From CALODL01 sp942492115 (GTDB taxonomy: Bacteria > Planctomycetota > Phycisphaerae > UBA1845 > CAIVHJ01): a stretch of DNA of 64,000 nt. Made by a program: the position numbers and the translations under genes. The stretch spans positions 248,001-312,000 of the forward strand of contig CALODL010000024.1 in the NCBI GenBank assembly GCA_942492115.1. Direction: 5' to 3'. The stretch's first letter is position 1. Each line of letters starts with the position of its first letter. Below the pieces are notes generated by a model. It made no database searches. It had not been told where the DNA came from and saw nothing but the letters and a program-made list of their open reading frames with translations. Positions 52,817 to 62,213 of the stretch are shown here, piece by piece.

Positions 52817-54286
52817 CTATCCACCCAATAACGAAAGGACCGACTGATTGGTCGCATTGGCCACACCGAGAATCGAGGTGCCCGCAGCCTGCATGATCTG
52901 GGCGCGGGTCAGCTCGGTGGTTTCGATCGCGAAATCTGTATCACGTATGACCGACTCGGAAGACGTCAGGTTCTCGAATGTAATCTGGAGCTGACGAATA
53001 TTCGTATCGAGCATGTTCCGCTCGAGAGCGCCCAGACGCCCGCGCAAGACCGAGATCTGGTCGAGTGACGTGTCGATGATGTCAGACGCAGCCCTGAAGC
53101 TGCCGTTGACCAACGACTTGTCGCCACCGGTGACGATCTCCGACAGGAATCCGACGAGGGGATTGCCAAGTCGTGTGGCAGCCACGGATTGAATCCCGAT
53201 CTGCTCCTGCTGGTTGGCTTCGACCTGCGGTCCGAGCTGGAACAACGATCCGCCACCGGTAATGGAGAACACCGTCCCACTCGTGGTCTGCTGGGCAAAT
53301 GCAGGATCCAGCGTGATGTCCATCGTCAGCAGAGTCGTATTGAGGATGGCTTTGAGACCTTCGCCAAGCGTTTCGGTACCGTTGATCAGCGCGACGACGT
53401 CCTGGCCCACGTCACGCATCGAGCCGTTGTTGCCGCTGTTGTCAAATATGCTGTCGGTGAACTGTCCCACCGGGGGATCCTGCTCATCGATGATTGAGAC
53501 GGAGACAAAAGCGTCGGAGCCGAATTCCACACTGCGGAACATCATGCCGCTGGCCGGGTTGCCCGGGTTGATCAATACGGCTTCCACGCCATTGGCATCG
53601 GTCTGATTGTTGACTGCGGACACGATGTTGGCAGCGGTCGCGCCGGATTGCAGCGTCACCGTCACGACACCCTCAGGGCCGGCAAGTTCGAGAGTCACGT
53701 CACCCGTGGTGATCGCCGGGCTGCGGAATTGCAGCATGCCCTGCTGAGCGGACTGCAAAACCGAGACCCCGACATTGACAAAGTTGCTCTGCGCAAACTT
53801 GGCACGGAAGACATTTACGACGTTGAGGCGTGAGTTGTCGACACCGGAGGTGATGAAGTCCAGAGAGCCGTTGATCAACTTACGGCCAGCAAAATTGGTT
53901 GTGTTGGCAATGCGCGTGATCGACTCGACAGCGGAGTCGATTTGCAGCTGGTTGGCGCGAATCTCGTCATCGCTGAAGGCACCGCTGTTGGCAGCCTCGA
54001 TGGTCAAATCCCGCACGTCAATGAGCAGCGCCTGGATTTCCGCGAGCGCCCCTTCGGCAGTCGCAATCACGTTGATCGCGCGCTCCGAGTTGCGGATGGC
54101 CTGGTCGGCTGCGGTGATCTCGGTGCGCAACCGTGTCGACACGATAAGCCCGGCTGGATCATCCGCACCTCGGTTGATCCGCAACCCACTGCTGAGTCTT
54201 TGCAGAGAGGTTTGCAGGTCACGGTTGGTCACCGCGAGCTGGCGTTGGGCCTGGACGGCTGGAATGTTCAGATTAATCCGCGTCAT
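52817..54286 (-). CDS. fliC: flagellin
   Basis: A 489-residue flagellin, the filament subunit. The D0/D1 N-terminal domain is typical (MTRINLNIPAVQAQRQLAVT, LQRLSSGLRINRGADDPAGL, GALAEIQALLIDVRDLTIEA) and the C-terminal domain too (LRGRLGALERNMLDTNIRQL, RDTDFAIETTELTRAQI, QSVLSLLGG). The central part contains a Flagellin_IN-like unit (VTLQSGATAANIVSAVNNQT). AAGGAG precedes the ATG and lies in a hairpin loop, listed separately. It is downstream of csrA on the same strand. Flagellins are exported unfolded by the flagellar type III apparatus, with no signal peptide. Confidence 0.95.
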   Translation of the reverse strand: MTRINLNIPAVQAQRQLAVTNRDLQTSLQRLSSGLRINRGADDPAGLIVSTRLRTEITAADQAIRNSERAINVIATAEGALAEIQALLIDVRDLTIEAANSGAFSDDEIRANQLQIDSAVESITRIANTTNFAGRKLINGSLDFITSGVDNSRLNVVNVFRAKFAQSNFVNVGVSVLQSAQQGMLQFRSPAITTGDVTLELAGPEGVVTVTLQSGATAANIVSAVNNQTDANGVEAVLINPGNPASGMMFRSVEFGSDAFVSVSIIDEQDPPVGQFTDSIFDNSGNNGSMRDVGQDVVALINGTETLGEGLKAILNTTLLTMDITLDPAFAQQTTSGTVFSITGGGSLFQLGPQVEANQQEQIGIQSVAATRLGNPLVGFLSEIVTGGDKSLVNGSFRAASDIIDTSLDQISVLRGRLGALERNMLDTNIRQLQITFENLTSSESVIRDTDFAIETTELTRAQIMQAAGTSILGVANATNQSVLSLLGG

Positions 54287-54287
54287 G

Positions 54288-54331
54288 ATCAGTCCTCCTT
54301 GACTGATGTGATTCCGGAGTTCCGAGAATCA
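54288..54331 (-). promoter_or_regulatory. two GGA hairpins in the fliC leader, candidate CsrA sites
   Basis: Next to the fliC start (minus strand) ATCAGTC pairs perfectly with GACTGAT around the hexaloop AAGGAG (arms 54301-54307 and 54288-54294). The loop is the Shine-Dalgarno and contains AGGA, the CsrA recognition core. A second hairpin just upstream, TGATTC with GAATCA (54326-54331 and 54309-54314), shows CGGA in its 11-base loop. CsrA normally needs GGA in a hairpin loop, and dimers favour two sites, so binding would block translation. Confidence 0.75.
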
Positions 54332-54405
54332 CCGAACGACCGGACGGTCGGCCATTCGTTTTCACACGGGCGCCCCCGCAAAAGCGAAGTACGCCGGATC
54401 GACCC

Positions 54406-54663
54406 TCAGCGACGCTTCCGCTGCTGGGCGCGCTGCTGGTGATTGGCTGCAGCGACCACCTTGTCGATTTCCTCAGGCTTCACGCCTGCCGCACGCCTGT
54501 TCTCCTGTTGAATCGCGTCGTACACCTCTTTGCGGTGAACGGCGATATGCGTTGGGGCAGTGATCCCCAACCTTACTTTGTCTCCGCGAATGTCCACGAT
54601 CGTGATCTCAATGTCATCCCCGATCATGATCGTCTCATCGCGTTGTCTTGAGAGCACCAACAT
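54406..54663 (-). CDS. csrA: carbon storage / flagellin translation regulator CsrA
   Basis: An 85-residue RNA-binding regulator. The core is canonical (MLVLSRQRDETIMIGDDIEI, DKVRLGITAPTHIAVHRKEV). The C-terminal extension, basic and Ala/Gln-rich (NHQQRAQQRKRR), is longer than in E. coli CsrA (61 residues) and could be the FliW-responsive tail or simply flexible. It is about 120 bases upstream of fliC on the same strand, and fliW follows upstream. CsrA dimers bind GGA hairpins; the fliC leader carries two. GGAGCC precedes the ATG. Confidence 0.95.
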   Translation of the reverse strand: MLVLSRQRDETIMIGDDIEITIVDIRGDKVRLGITAPTHIAVHRKEVYDAIQQENRRAAGVKPEEIDKVVAAANHQQRAQQRKRR

Positions 54664-55020
54664 CCTAGGCTCCTTCCACGGCCACTACGATGCGCCTACT
54701 GCTCCGGTAGTGTGGCAGATTACTAAGTTTCTGCAGGCGCACATTGCGCCCGACCGCAGGTTTGTTTCCGTATCGTGGGGGCAACGGCGCGTCCGGCGCA
54801 CTTGCTCCAGACCTGCGGTCAGCAAGGACGGCCGAAGTGGATGTCGTGATCGGTCTTGGCCAGACTCGATTGATCGCTTCAGCCTGTGATTATACAACAT
54901 TTCACACCACACATACTACCCTGATCCCATGGGGCGCGACTATTTGCGCTCCAATACGCATGACCATCCACGGCTGGTCAGAGAGGCCGGAGGCCTCCTG
55001 ATTCGGCCCTGAGAGGGTCT
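54664..55020 (-). other. fliW-csrA intergenic region
   Basis: About 360 bases without a coding feature. A TATAAT (minus strand, 54889-54894) lies roughly 225 bases before csrA but lacks a recognisable -35. I see no sigma28 or sigma54 consensus and no U-rich terminator. Confidence 0.45.
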
Positions 55021-55473
55021 TCAGGCCGTTCTGGACGCCACCACCTCTTCGCTCGGAAGACGCATCAGTGGGTGCCGAGTCGAGTATCTTTTGTCGCTGA
55101 GCACCAGCTGTTTGGCCGATCGCGAGTCAACATTGACCACGATCGGGCCCTGCAGGTTGCCCGTCAGAAGGTCATCAACCTTGTTGACGATGATGAACAC
55201 CTGGGCCCCCTGAGGATCGTCCAGCCCGATCGTCCGCAGCTCCTCTGTCTTGATGGGCGCCCGGTAGTCGTTGATGAACAGGCGCGGATCACAGACCACG
55301 AATGCCAGGTCAGGGCGCGTTGCCGCCTGCAGCCAGTAGAACCCGCTGCCTTCGGCGGTTTGAATGAGCGCGTAGTCCTGCTCGTTAGGGAATCCGAGGA
55401 TGCCCTGTTCGAAACGCATGAAGCGCTGCTCGTTTACCTCGATCTGTCCAAACCGCGACGTGTCGATGATCAT
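55021..55473 (-). CDS. fliW: flagellar assembly factor FliW
   Basis: A 150-residue FliW. In other bacteria it binds flagellin and CsrA in turn, releasing flagellin translation when flagellin is being exported. It starts MIIDTSRFGQIEVNEQRFMR, followed by FEQGILGFPNEQDYALIQ and RPDLAFVVCDPRLFINDY, all typical. ATG 55473 is set by AAGGAGG; an open frame to 55638 has no support. It lies between flgL and csrA, the classical neighbourhood. Together with csrA and the fliC hairpins it supports a three-part homeostatic switch. Confidence 0.94.
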   Translation of the reverse strand: MIIDTSRFGQIEVNEQRFMRFEQGILGFPNEQDYALIQTAEGSGFYWLQAATRPDLAFVVCDPRLFINDYRAPIKTEELRTIGLDDPQGAQVFIIVNKVDDLLTGNLQGPIVVNVDSRSAKQLVLSDKRYSTRHPLMRLPSEEVVASRTA

Positions 55474-55672
55474 CGCGATCCTCCTTGAGTGGTCCGTTGT
55501 CCTCGCGTTGCTGGTCATGCTTTGACCACCGTCCGCATCCATGCTTCCGGCGACACCTGTCGGCAACTGAGCTTCACCTTGACCGGACCAGTGGTCATGT
55601 CGCGAAGCCGGCTGTTCGTTCAACGTGAGCGTGTTCACTCACGCATTCATTCACCGCCCACAGTGGCGGCAA

Positions 55673-57607
55673 TTACTGCAGGAAGTTCAGCAGCGACAGA
55701 TTCAATGACTGGCTGCCGGCCAACAGACTGGCCTGCAAGGCATTCTGAACCGTCTGGAAGCGCACCAGCGCCTCCTCCAGACTCACGCCCTGAACATCCA
55801 CGAGTAGCTCATTGGTCGCATCCACCGCCGCCTGGGTCTGGTCGATGCGACTCTCCATTCCGCGCACTTGCGCGCCCACCTGGCCACGCACGCGGGCTGT
55901 ACTGGTGATGAATCCATCAATGCGATTGACCGCGTCACCCATACCCCGTTCATCGCTTTCGAGCAGCGCCCGGCGAAGGTCTTCAAGAGCGGTAAACACC
56001 CCATTGACCCGGACGGCGCCAACATCTGCTCCGGTGATCGAGGCTCCGTCGGACAAGGCCTCTGTCGTCAGGCCGAGATCGTCGAGCGCCACCGAATCGC
56101 CTATGCGGAGGACCTGCAGATCGGCCGTTCCGCTTGATGTATCGTTGATCGAGATGCCATTTCCGACCGTGGCCATCTCGGCCGTTACAGTGGTCACCCC
56201 GGCAGCAGCGAGGGCATCATTGATGACGTCTAGCGCATCCTGCACGGTAAGGGCCGAGTCGAGATTCACCGCGACATGCTGTCCATCACGCGTGACGATC
56301 TCGAAGTCATCCTGACCTTCGATGGTCCTGACACCTGCTCCGAAGTTGAGAGCGGCCAGTTCCGTCATCGGCCCGAGGCTGCGCAGACCGAGCTGCGTGG
56401 CGAGTGTCCCGCCGTTTTCCTCGATCGTCAGGTGTGTGCCTGAGATCTCGCTGATGACTTGCAGCCCCCGACCTCCCGCGGTCACTTCCGTGCGCACGCC
56501 AAGATCAGCCTGGTTGATGATCTGCATGACATCCTGGACCGTCTCGGCAACGCTCAGATCAATGGTCGCCTCCCGCGGACCGTTGCGGATGAGGAAGGTC
56601 TCCGTCAGGTCGAGACCTGCGCCACCGAACAGATCAGTAAGACGCGTCGTCGGGCTGACACGGCGCTGCAGGTCCTCGCCGACGATGATGTCGTTTGTTG
56701 GTGTATTGGCCGTCAGTCCGAGGTCACGCGCCGTCTGACCATTGTCCAACGTGGTCAGACTGACGTCGGAACTCCCGGGCACGATGGCCAATCCCGTCCC
56801 GGCGTCGTTGATTTGCGCGGTCATGTCCGAGCCGGCCACAGCGGCAGCACGATTGATCAGGTCGATGACCTGCCCAATCGACGTCGCAGAACTCAGATCC
56901 ACAGAGAACGCCCGACTGGCGGTGTTCTCGACGAAGCGGAGCGTGCCCAGGCGAACCCCAAGATCATTGGCCCCGTTGAGTTCATCAATCCGCGTATCTG
57001 ATGTGATGGCCGGCGCAAGGTCGCCGCCGAGAACACGGCTGGACAGCATCGTGAATACGTCATCAGCCGTCAGGCTGAAGGCTTCGTCCTGGTCTACGGA
57101 CAGGCGCGCGGTGAGGCTGCCGACACTGCCCTGGTACCGAATCCCCCCCAGTTCCTGCGTCAGCGGCGGTGTATCCAATGCCTGGCCGCCGAAGATGTAC
57201 ATGTCGAGGTATTTCTTGTTACCAATTCCGAACAGCGACTGCATGATCGCGTCGAGCTCAGTCACCACCGCCTCACGCTCGTCCGGCAACGAGATCGTGT
57301 TGATCGCACCGAGAGTCAGTTCCTTGATGCGATCAAGGTGAGTGGTCACATCATCGAGGGCCACGTCTGCCTCGCTCAAGAAATCGCGGGCGAACTGCAG
57401 GTTCTCTACGACCTGTTCCTGACGCTGGCCTGCGGAAGAGAAGTCGAGTATCTGCGAGGCAACCAGCGGATCATCACTCGGGCGATTGACCGCTTGCTGA
57501 GTAATCACCTGCTCCTGCACCGTAGCCAGTTCAGCATTCAGCCGTTGCTGGTGGATGGCGAAGCTCGTGATGGCCATGTTGGTTGAGATACGCACTGCTC
57601 TACTCAC
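55673..57607 (-). CDS. flgL: flagellar hook-filament junction protein FlgL, enlarged
   Basis: A 644-residue hook-associated protein 3, roughly twice the usual 300-320. The N-terminus (RISTNMAITSFAIHQQRLNA, QQAVNRPSDDPLVASQIL) and the C-terminus (LVRFQTVQNALQASLLAGSQ, LSLLNFLQ) are flagellin-like. The extra central part holds three Flagellin_IN-like repeats: SIGQVIDLINRAAAVAGSDM, TVQDVMQIINQADLGVRTEV and TVQDALDVINDALAAAGVTT. These are usually found in flagellin and FliD surface domains, so the junction likely has a bulky exterior. The start is GTG 57607, or ATG 57577. It is downstream of flgK in the standard order. Confidence 0.91.
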   Translation of the reverse strand: MSRAVRISTNMAITSFAIHQQRLNAELATVQEQVITQQAVNRPSDDPLVASQILDFSSAGQRQEQVVENLQFARDFLSEADVALDDVTTHLDRIKELTLGAINTISLPDEREAVVTELDAIMQSLFGIGNKKYLDMYIFGGQALDTPPLTQELGGIRYQGSVGSLTARLSVDQDEAFSLTADDVFTMLSSRVLGGDLAPAITSDTRIDELNGANDLGVRLGTLRFVENTASRAFSVDLSSATSIGQVIDLINRAAAVAGSDMTAQINDAGTGLAIVPGSSDVSLTTLDNGQTARDLGLTANTPTNDIIVGEDLQRRVSPTTRLTDLFGGAGLDLTETFLIRNGPREATIDLSVAETVQDVMQIINQADLGVRTEVTAGGRGLQVISEISGTHLTIEENGGTLATQLGLRSLGPMTELAALNFGAGVRTIEGQDDFEIVTRDGQHVAVNLDSALTVQDALDVINDALAAAGVTTVTAEMATVGNGISINDTSSGTADLQVLRIGDSVALDDLGLTTEALSDGASITGADVGAVRVNGVFTALEDLRRALLESDERGMGDAVNRIDGFITSTARVRGQVGAQVRGMESRIDQTQAAVDATNELLVDVQGVSLEEALVRFQTVQNALQASLLAGSQSLNLSLLNFLQ

Positions 57608-57663
57608 TTCAATTCGAAATCATTGTTCGACCGCAAGCCGAACGGCCCTGCACAACTCCAGAT

Positions 57664-59394
57664 TCATCTCACGATACTGATCATGTCCTGTAGCAATCGA
57701 TCGACCACACTGGTGAACCGCGCCGCGCCCTGAAACGCTCGCTCGAACCGCACAAGATTCACCGCTTCTTCGTCGAGATTGACGCCACTGAGACTGTCAC
57801 GTTCAGCTTGCAAACTGGCTTGCACGTCACCGGCCACGGTGTGCTGTTGCTCCGCGCGAGCTGCGGCCGTGCTCAGCTCGACGGAGAGCTGCTCGTAGTA
57901 TTCGGTCAGGGTCCGGTCACCCAGACCGCCGATGTTAGAACCCTGAAGATCGAGCAAACGGGCAATGTTGTCCGTATTGCCGACCAGATGGGCCCCTGAC
58001 GCGGCCAGTAGTTCGGGTCGCGCCGCGATTGCCGGATTGACGATAATGTCGCCAGCGTGCGATCCGGCCAACAACGTGTTAACACCCAAAGCAGACAACG
58101 TGCCGGATGTGTCATCTCGTTGTGTGCTGCCGTCATGTCCGAAGGTAAACCGCAAGCCTGGTTCCGCGCTGATCGCCAGCGCGCCGGCGGCAGTGACTTC
58201 GGCGATCAGACCCACATTGGATGCGTTGATCTGCCCAGCCAGGCTGTTCAAAGTCGTATCGTCAGCAGTCCCGTCGAGATCAACGTCCACGACGAGCGTT
58301 TCGACGATTTCACCACTGCGTCCGTCCGAAACCGTAATCATGAAGCTGCCGCTCTGCACTGGGGCACCGCGGTCGGCCAACGCGACATCGAGGGCCACGT
58401 CAGTTTCGGCCAGTGCAGTGGTGCCCAGTACGGCGGTGTAGGCTTCGATACCTTGACCGTTGACGTGTGCCTGATTCACGGCGTTGATGAACCCTCGGGC
58501 GAACACATCGAGTTCGCCGACCAACTCGCTGAGTTGCCCGTCTCGAGCGCTGACCAGGCCGCCGATCCGAGCCCCAGTCGCCCCGACTTCGCCAGTCCCA
58601 TCGCCAAAGTGGACTTGCTGGGTACGGATGCCATCCTCGACAATCAATTCGGTGGTCAGTCCACGTGAATTCCCGAGTTGAATCAGAGCTTCGTTACCAA
58701 TGAACACACTGACTGTGCCGGTTTCCTGCGGGCGGACCGTGATATCGACCAACCCGCTCAGTTCACGCAGCAGTGCATCGCGACGATCGCGAAGGGCGCT
58801 GGCTGTTTGGCCGCCTGCTTCGGCGGCAACGACCTCGACATTGAGTTCGGCAATCTTCCCTGCCAGCTCGTTGGCCTGTTCTGTTGCCGAGACAATCTGT
58901 CCGTTGATGTCGTCGACCATCCCGCTGAGGGCGGCGCGACGCGCGGCAATCGTATCGGTCAGAGCTGCGACTTGATCCACGACCACTGCACGCAGTGCAG
59001 GGTTGGTCGGATTGTTCTGAACATCCTGCAACGAACGGAAGAAACCGCTGAGCATTGTCGAGAGTCCGCCCTCGCCCAGTTCATCGAAGAGGCTCTCGAC
59101 GCGGCTGAGCACCTGGTGTTCTATTTCACTTGCAGCGAGGTCGGCATCTGCGATACGCAAGCGCTCTTGCAGGGCCTCGTTGATGACCCGTTGCAATGAT
59201 GTCAGTGCGACGCCCCCTCCGGGTTGCAAACCTTCGGGCAAACCCGCACCGACGATCGGCTCGAGTACTGCATTCTGTCGCGTGTAGTCCGGGTCAGCGG
59301 CGTTGGCAATATTGTTGCCCACGACGCTCAGCGCGCCCTGGTAGCTCGAGATCGCGCTGCGACCAATATGCAATGCCGAATTCATGAGACCCAT
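57664..59394 (-). CDS. flgK: flagellar hook-associated protein FlgK
   Basis: A 576-residue FlgK that forms the first junction ring on the hook. The N-terminal motif SALHIGRSAISSYQGALSVV with NNIANAADPDYTRQNAV is typical. The C-terminus (SGVNLDEEAVNLVRFERAFQ, ARFTSVVDRLLQDMISIV) matches the FlgE/FlgK tail. The central portion holds a variable domain. Its start lies one base after the flgN stop, so it is cotranscribed with flgN and flgJ. Confidence 0.94.
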   Translation of the reverse strand: MGLMNSALHIGRSAISSYQGALSVVGNNIANAADPDYTRQNAVLEPIVGAGLPEGLQPGGGVALTSLQRVINEALQERLRIADADLAASEIEHQVLSRVESLFDELGEGGLSTMLSGFFRSLQDVQNNPTNPALRAVVVDQVAALTDTIAARRAALSGMVDDINGQIVSATEQANELAGKIAELNVEVVAAEAGGQTASALRDRRDALLRELSGLVDITVRPQETGTVSVFIGNEALIQLGNSRGLTTELIVEDGIRTQQVHFGDGTGEVGATGARIGGLVSARDGQLSELVGELDVFARGFINAVNQAHVNGQGIEAYTAVLGTTALAETDVALDVALADRGAPVQSGSFMITVSDGRSGEIVETLVVDVDLDGTADDTTLNSLAGQINASNVGLIAEVTAAGALAISAEPGLRFTFGHDGSTQRDDTSGTLSALGVNTLLAGSHAGDIIVNPAIAARPELLAASGAHLVGNTDNIARLLDLQGSNIGGLGDRTLTEYYEQLSVELSTAAARAEQQHTVAGDVQASLQAERDSLSGVNLDEEAVNLVRFERAFQGAARFTSVVDRLLQDMISIVR

Positions 59395-59395
59395 G

Positions 59396-59941
59396 TCAGA
59401 CTCCGCAGCTCGTTAGACGGTCGCGTCCAGTACTTGGAGCGCCAATGGGTGGCTTGTTCTTACCGCCAAGGTCATAAACGACCTGCGATGGTGTGCCACG
59501 CGTGGCCTCCTCGAACAGTGCCCGATGGCAACTCAACATGCGCTCCGCCAATAGACGGCAATAGGTGTTGACTTTGCCCAACTCTGTCATGCACGCCAGC
59601 AGTTGTTCGCGAACATGGTCCAGCCGAGCGGCCTGAGGCCCCTCGATCCGACGAGTGATCTGCGACATCTGCAGGGTTGTTGCCTGGCGCGGATCAAGCC
59701 CCAATAGCTGACCGACCTCGACCATTGCTTGACGACGGCGCCCGTCGCACTGATGAATCCGCTTGATCATTTCGGCCTCGCGTGCCACACACGCCGTCAT
59801 GCCCTGTGGATCACCGCCGCGCATGGCAGCCAGCTTGGCCTGGACCGCCTCGAGAAGTTCACGGTGCAGTCCGAGCAGCTCCCCAAGCAGACTTTCGAGC
59901 TGTTGCAGGTGGTTGATTACGGCACCGGCGGCGTTCATCAT
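59396..59941 (-). CDS. flgN: FlgN-like export chaperone for FlgK/FlgL
   Basis: A 181-residue, mostly helical protein of FlgN type (LQQLESLLGELLGLHRELLE, AREAEMIKRIHQCDGRRRQA, VREQLLACMTELGKVNTYCR). Such proteins hold FlgK and FlgL in an export-ready state. Position directly before flgK supports the call. The C-terminal 35 residues (GKNKPPIGAPSTG) are disordered and differ from usual FlgN. It overlaps the flgJ-like gene by four bases. Confidence 0.82.
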   Translation of the reverse strand: MMNAAGAVINHLQQLESLLGELLGLHRELLEAVQAKLAAMRGGDPQGMTACVAREAEMIKRIHQCDGRRRQAMVEVGQLLGLDPRQATTLQMSQITRRIEGPQAARLDHVREQLLACMTELGKVNTYCRLLAERMLSCHRALFEEATRGTPSQVVYDLGGKNKPPIGAPSTGRDRLTSCGV

Positions 59942-60261
59942 GCACGGATCTCCAGGTGACGGGTCGCGTCGTCGGGTATCGTGGGCGTTCCGTGGTCGCG
60001 CGCCAGTTGACGCATGACAGCATCGGTCAATGTCGAGCGCATCGCGCTCGAGGACTCCTCGGCCAGGATGGTGTCGAGCTGGCTACCGAAGACTTCCTCG
60101 CCGCGGCCACCGTGGCCATACTTGCCTTTCAGCGAACTGTCGCGATGCATACTCATCAGCGTCTTCAGAAACGCCTCGCTGACCAGTTGCTCAGCAGCTT
60201 GCCGAAGTTGTTGCTTCTGTCCGGCAGGACTGGCTGTGTTGTTGATTCCTGTCGTATTCAC
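59938..60261 (-). CDS. flgJ: FlgJ-like rod-binding protein, short form
   Basis: A 107-residue rod-binding domain. AAEQLVSEAFLKTLMSMHRD, GGRGEEVFGSQLDTILAEES and STLTDAVMRQLARDHG follow the FlgJ N-terminal domain used for rod assembly. The muramidase domain found at the FlgJ C-terminus in Proteobacteria is absent, as in many other phyla where a separate enzyme cuts peptidoglycan. It follows flgI and precedes flgN. Confidence 0.85.
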   Translation of the reverse strand: MNTTGINNTASPAGQKQQLRQAAEQLVSEAFLKTLMSMHRDSSLKGKYGHGGRGEEVFGSQLDTILAEESSSAMRSTLTDAVMRQLARDHGTPTIPDDATRHLEIRA

Positions 60262-60263
60262 AT

Positions 60264-61434
60264 CTACTCCTCAAACACGATCCGAGCATGGATTTTGCCC
60301 GCGCGTTGCAGTTCCTCGATGACGTTGATGCGATCTTCGATGGGAACTTGAATCTGGTTCAGCTGCTGCACGAGACGATTGAGCGTCGCCCCGCCTTGAT
60401 CCTGGGGATCAATGGCAACAAAACGCTGTTGTTCGACCACGGGGGTCTGAATCGCGCCTTCGGCGTCACGTACGATGTTGATCGTCAAACCACGCACCGA
60501 AAACGTCACCGGGGACACACCGACTTCACCATCTACAACGATGATTTGTTTGGCTCGATTGATGAGTATAAGTACTCCGCGTTCAGGCAATAGCGTGGGT
60601 CAATTCCATCACATCACGTAACCATGGAACTGGGTTCTGGCTGCTTCCTCTTCGGGTCACGCTGACCAGTGACGTTGCTCGTGTTGACTGCCATTGTCAA
60701 CTGGTTGTCCCCGTAGGTCAGTGCGCGATCGTCACCGGGATCGCTTCGGCAATCGCCGCAGCCATGCCCCAGCTCTGGTGTGGTGAGTCGATGACCAGCG
60801 TGACGTACATTTGAGAAGCATCGATCCAGTTCGATGCGTAATGTTGGGGCAACTCCGATCCGCGAACCATGAATGAAATCAACAAGTCGCGCTCGAGGAC
60901 CAGGCCTCCCCGAACGGTCGCAACCGTCTCGGAGTGTGTCGGTTCGATATGCAACGGGCCGGAGGCGTTGCCAAAGATGGTTTTGTCGACGAGCGCCCAG
61001 TGCTGTAGTGGAGTCGACAATAGACGCCCGCCCTTGAGGCTGGAGCACCGCCCAATCGCAGCAATCTGCACATCTACGCGATCACCCTCACGGATGCCGC
61101 CCTCAGGCAGCTCTGCCGTCACCGACACGACGGCGACGTTCTTCGTATCCTTGAGTTCCTTCAGATCATTCACCGGCTGGTACAGGCCTGGGCCATTGGC
61201 CATGCCCGACCATCCGTTGTAGCCCCGCCGTCACCCGTGCCCGCGAGTCCGACGACCAGCCCGAGCCTTGCAGATGGTTGAACGCGGCCCCTTTAGCGGG
61301 CCACGTCACCCACGCGTACGCTCACCTGCACCTATGGCACCTCCCACCGCTCGGCAGCAGCCAGCAGCAGCGCAACAGGCACGCATGCGCGGTGGGGCTG
61401 GAATGCCAGACCGGAAATCTCCACGGGTCGGCAT
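60264..61434 (-). pseudogene. flgI: flgI (P-ring protein), frame broken by several single-base shifts
   Basis: The expected FlgI protein can be read only by switching frames. From the start near 61434 (ATG after GAGG) a signal peptide and RVGDVARLKG can be found, then GLVVGLAGTGDGG in one frame, and MANGPGLYQPVNDLKELKDT to PVTIAH in a second (60718-61203). The next segment shifts again near 60715 and 60595 to LLPERGVLILINRAKQ, VSPVTFSVRGLTINIV and the end IHARIVFEE (60264-60590). All parts are conserved in order and the total length is normal for FlgI, which polymerises in the peptidoglycan layer. The dense shifts point to sequence errors more than true decay. Confidence 0.78.
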
Positions 61435-61442
61435 CACAAACC

Positions 61443-62213
61443 TCAAAATGGGTGAACTTGTCAACCAACTTTTGAACTGGAATCCAGCCACGTCGAGCTG
61501 CATGACGCTAAATGGCCACGATTTACCTTTCGGACGACTCGCCATTACGAATCAGGCCACTCAGCACCGTGTTGTCCGCCTCGATGTCCAAGATTTTCGC
61601 GGCATCGATGCCGGTGACCGTCAGGATTTGAACGTCCTCATCGATGGTGACCTGCTTTACGCTTCTGCAACACCAGCTGCCTTCGTTGGGCTGAATATCG
61701 ATGACTTCTGTCTCGATACGGAATGTCAGATTTTCGCCGCGTTCGATGTCTCCCTTCGTTGTCGGGCTTCGTCTCAGCCGAGGAGGCGATATTCGGCAAT
61801 GGCCGTCTGGTGAAACGGAGTGCGCCGGAGGTGGCCATAATGACAGCGAAGAAACTCGTCAGATTCTGGCTTTGACCTCCAGTCCCGGGTCCGCTCTTCG
61901 AGGCGCGGGTCGGCGCAGGTAATCCTTCTGTTCCCGAACAATCACCGTCAGCAGATCGGGCACGCGGAACGTTGGGTGGTGGTGTTCTTCGACGGCAAAC
62001 AACGACGCCCTGCTCCAGCTCGACCAGCTCGGTCATAAGCCATCAGCAAATGCAGCTCTTCTTGTCTTGCTCGAAGGCTTCCGAACCTGACGCCGCCAAG
62101 TATCCTGGTAAATCGAACTGCTTTGCCCACGTGTCGATCCAGTGACAACACTGCAAAATAATAACAAACGGACCAGCCCCGGAAATTTTCGTGTGTCGCT
62201 GAACGACCTCCAT
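61443..62213 (-). pseudogene. flgH: flgH (L-ring lipoprotein), frame broken
   Basis: Pieces in several frames assemble into FlgH, the outer-membrane ring subunit: a signal-peptide-like LLLFCSVVTGSTRGQSS near 62160-62200, FRVPDLLTVIVREQKDYLRR near 61900-61985, LTFRIETEVIDIQPNEG with LVLQKRKA near 61640-61740, then TIDEDVQILTVTGIDAAKI and LDIEADNTVLSGLIRNGESS near 61540-61640, and VDKFTHF at the end. The order and length (about 250 codons) fit FlgH. At least four frame changes are needed. It lies between flgA and flgI as in standard flagellar clusters. Boundaries are approximate. Confidence 0.65.
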
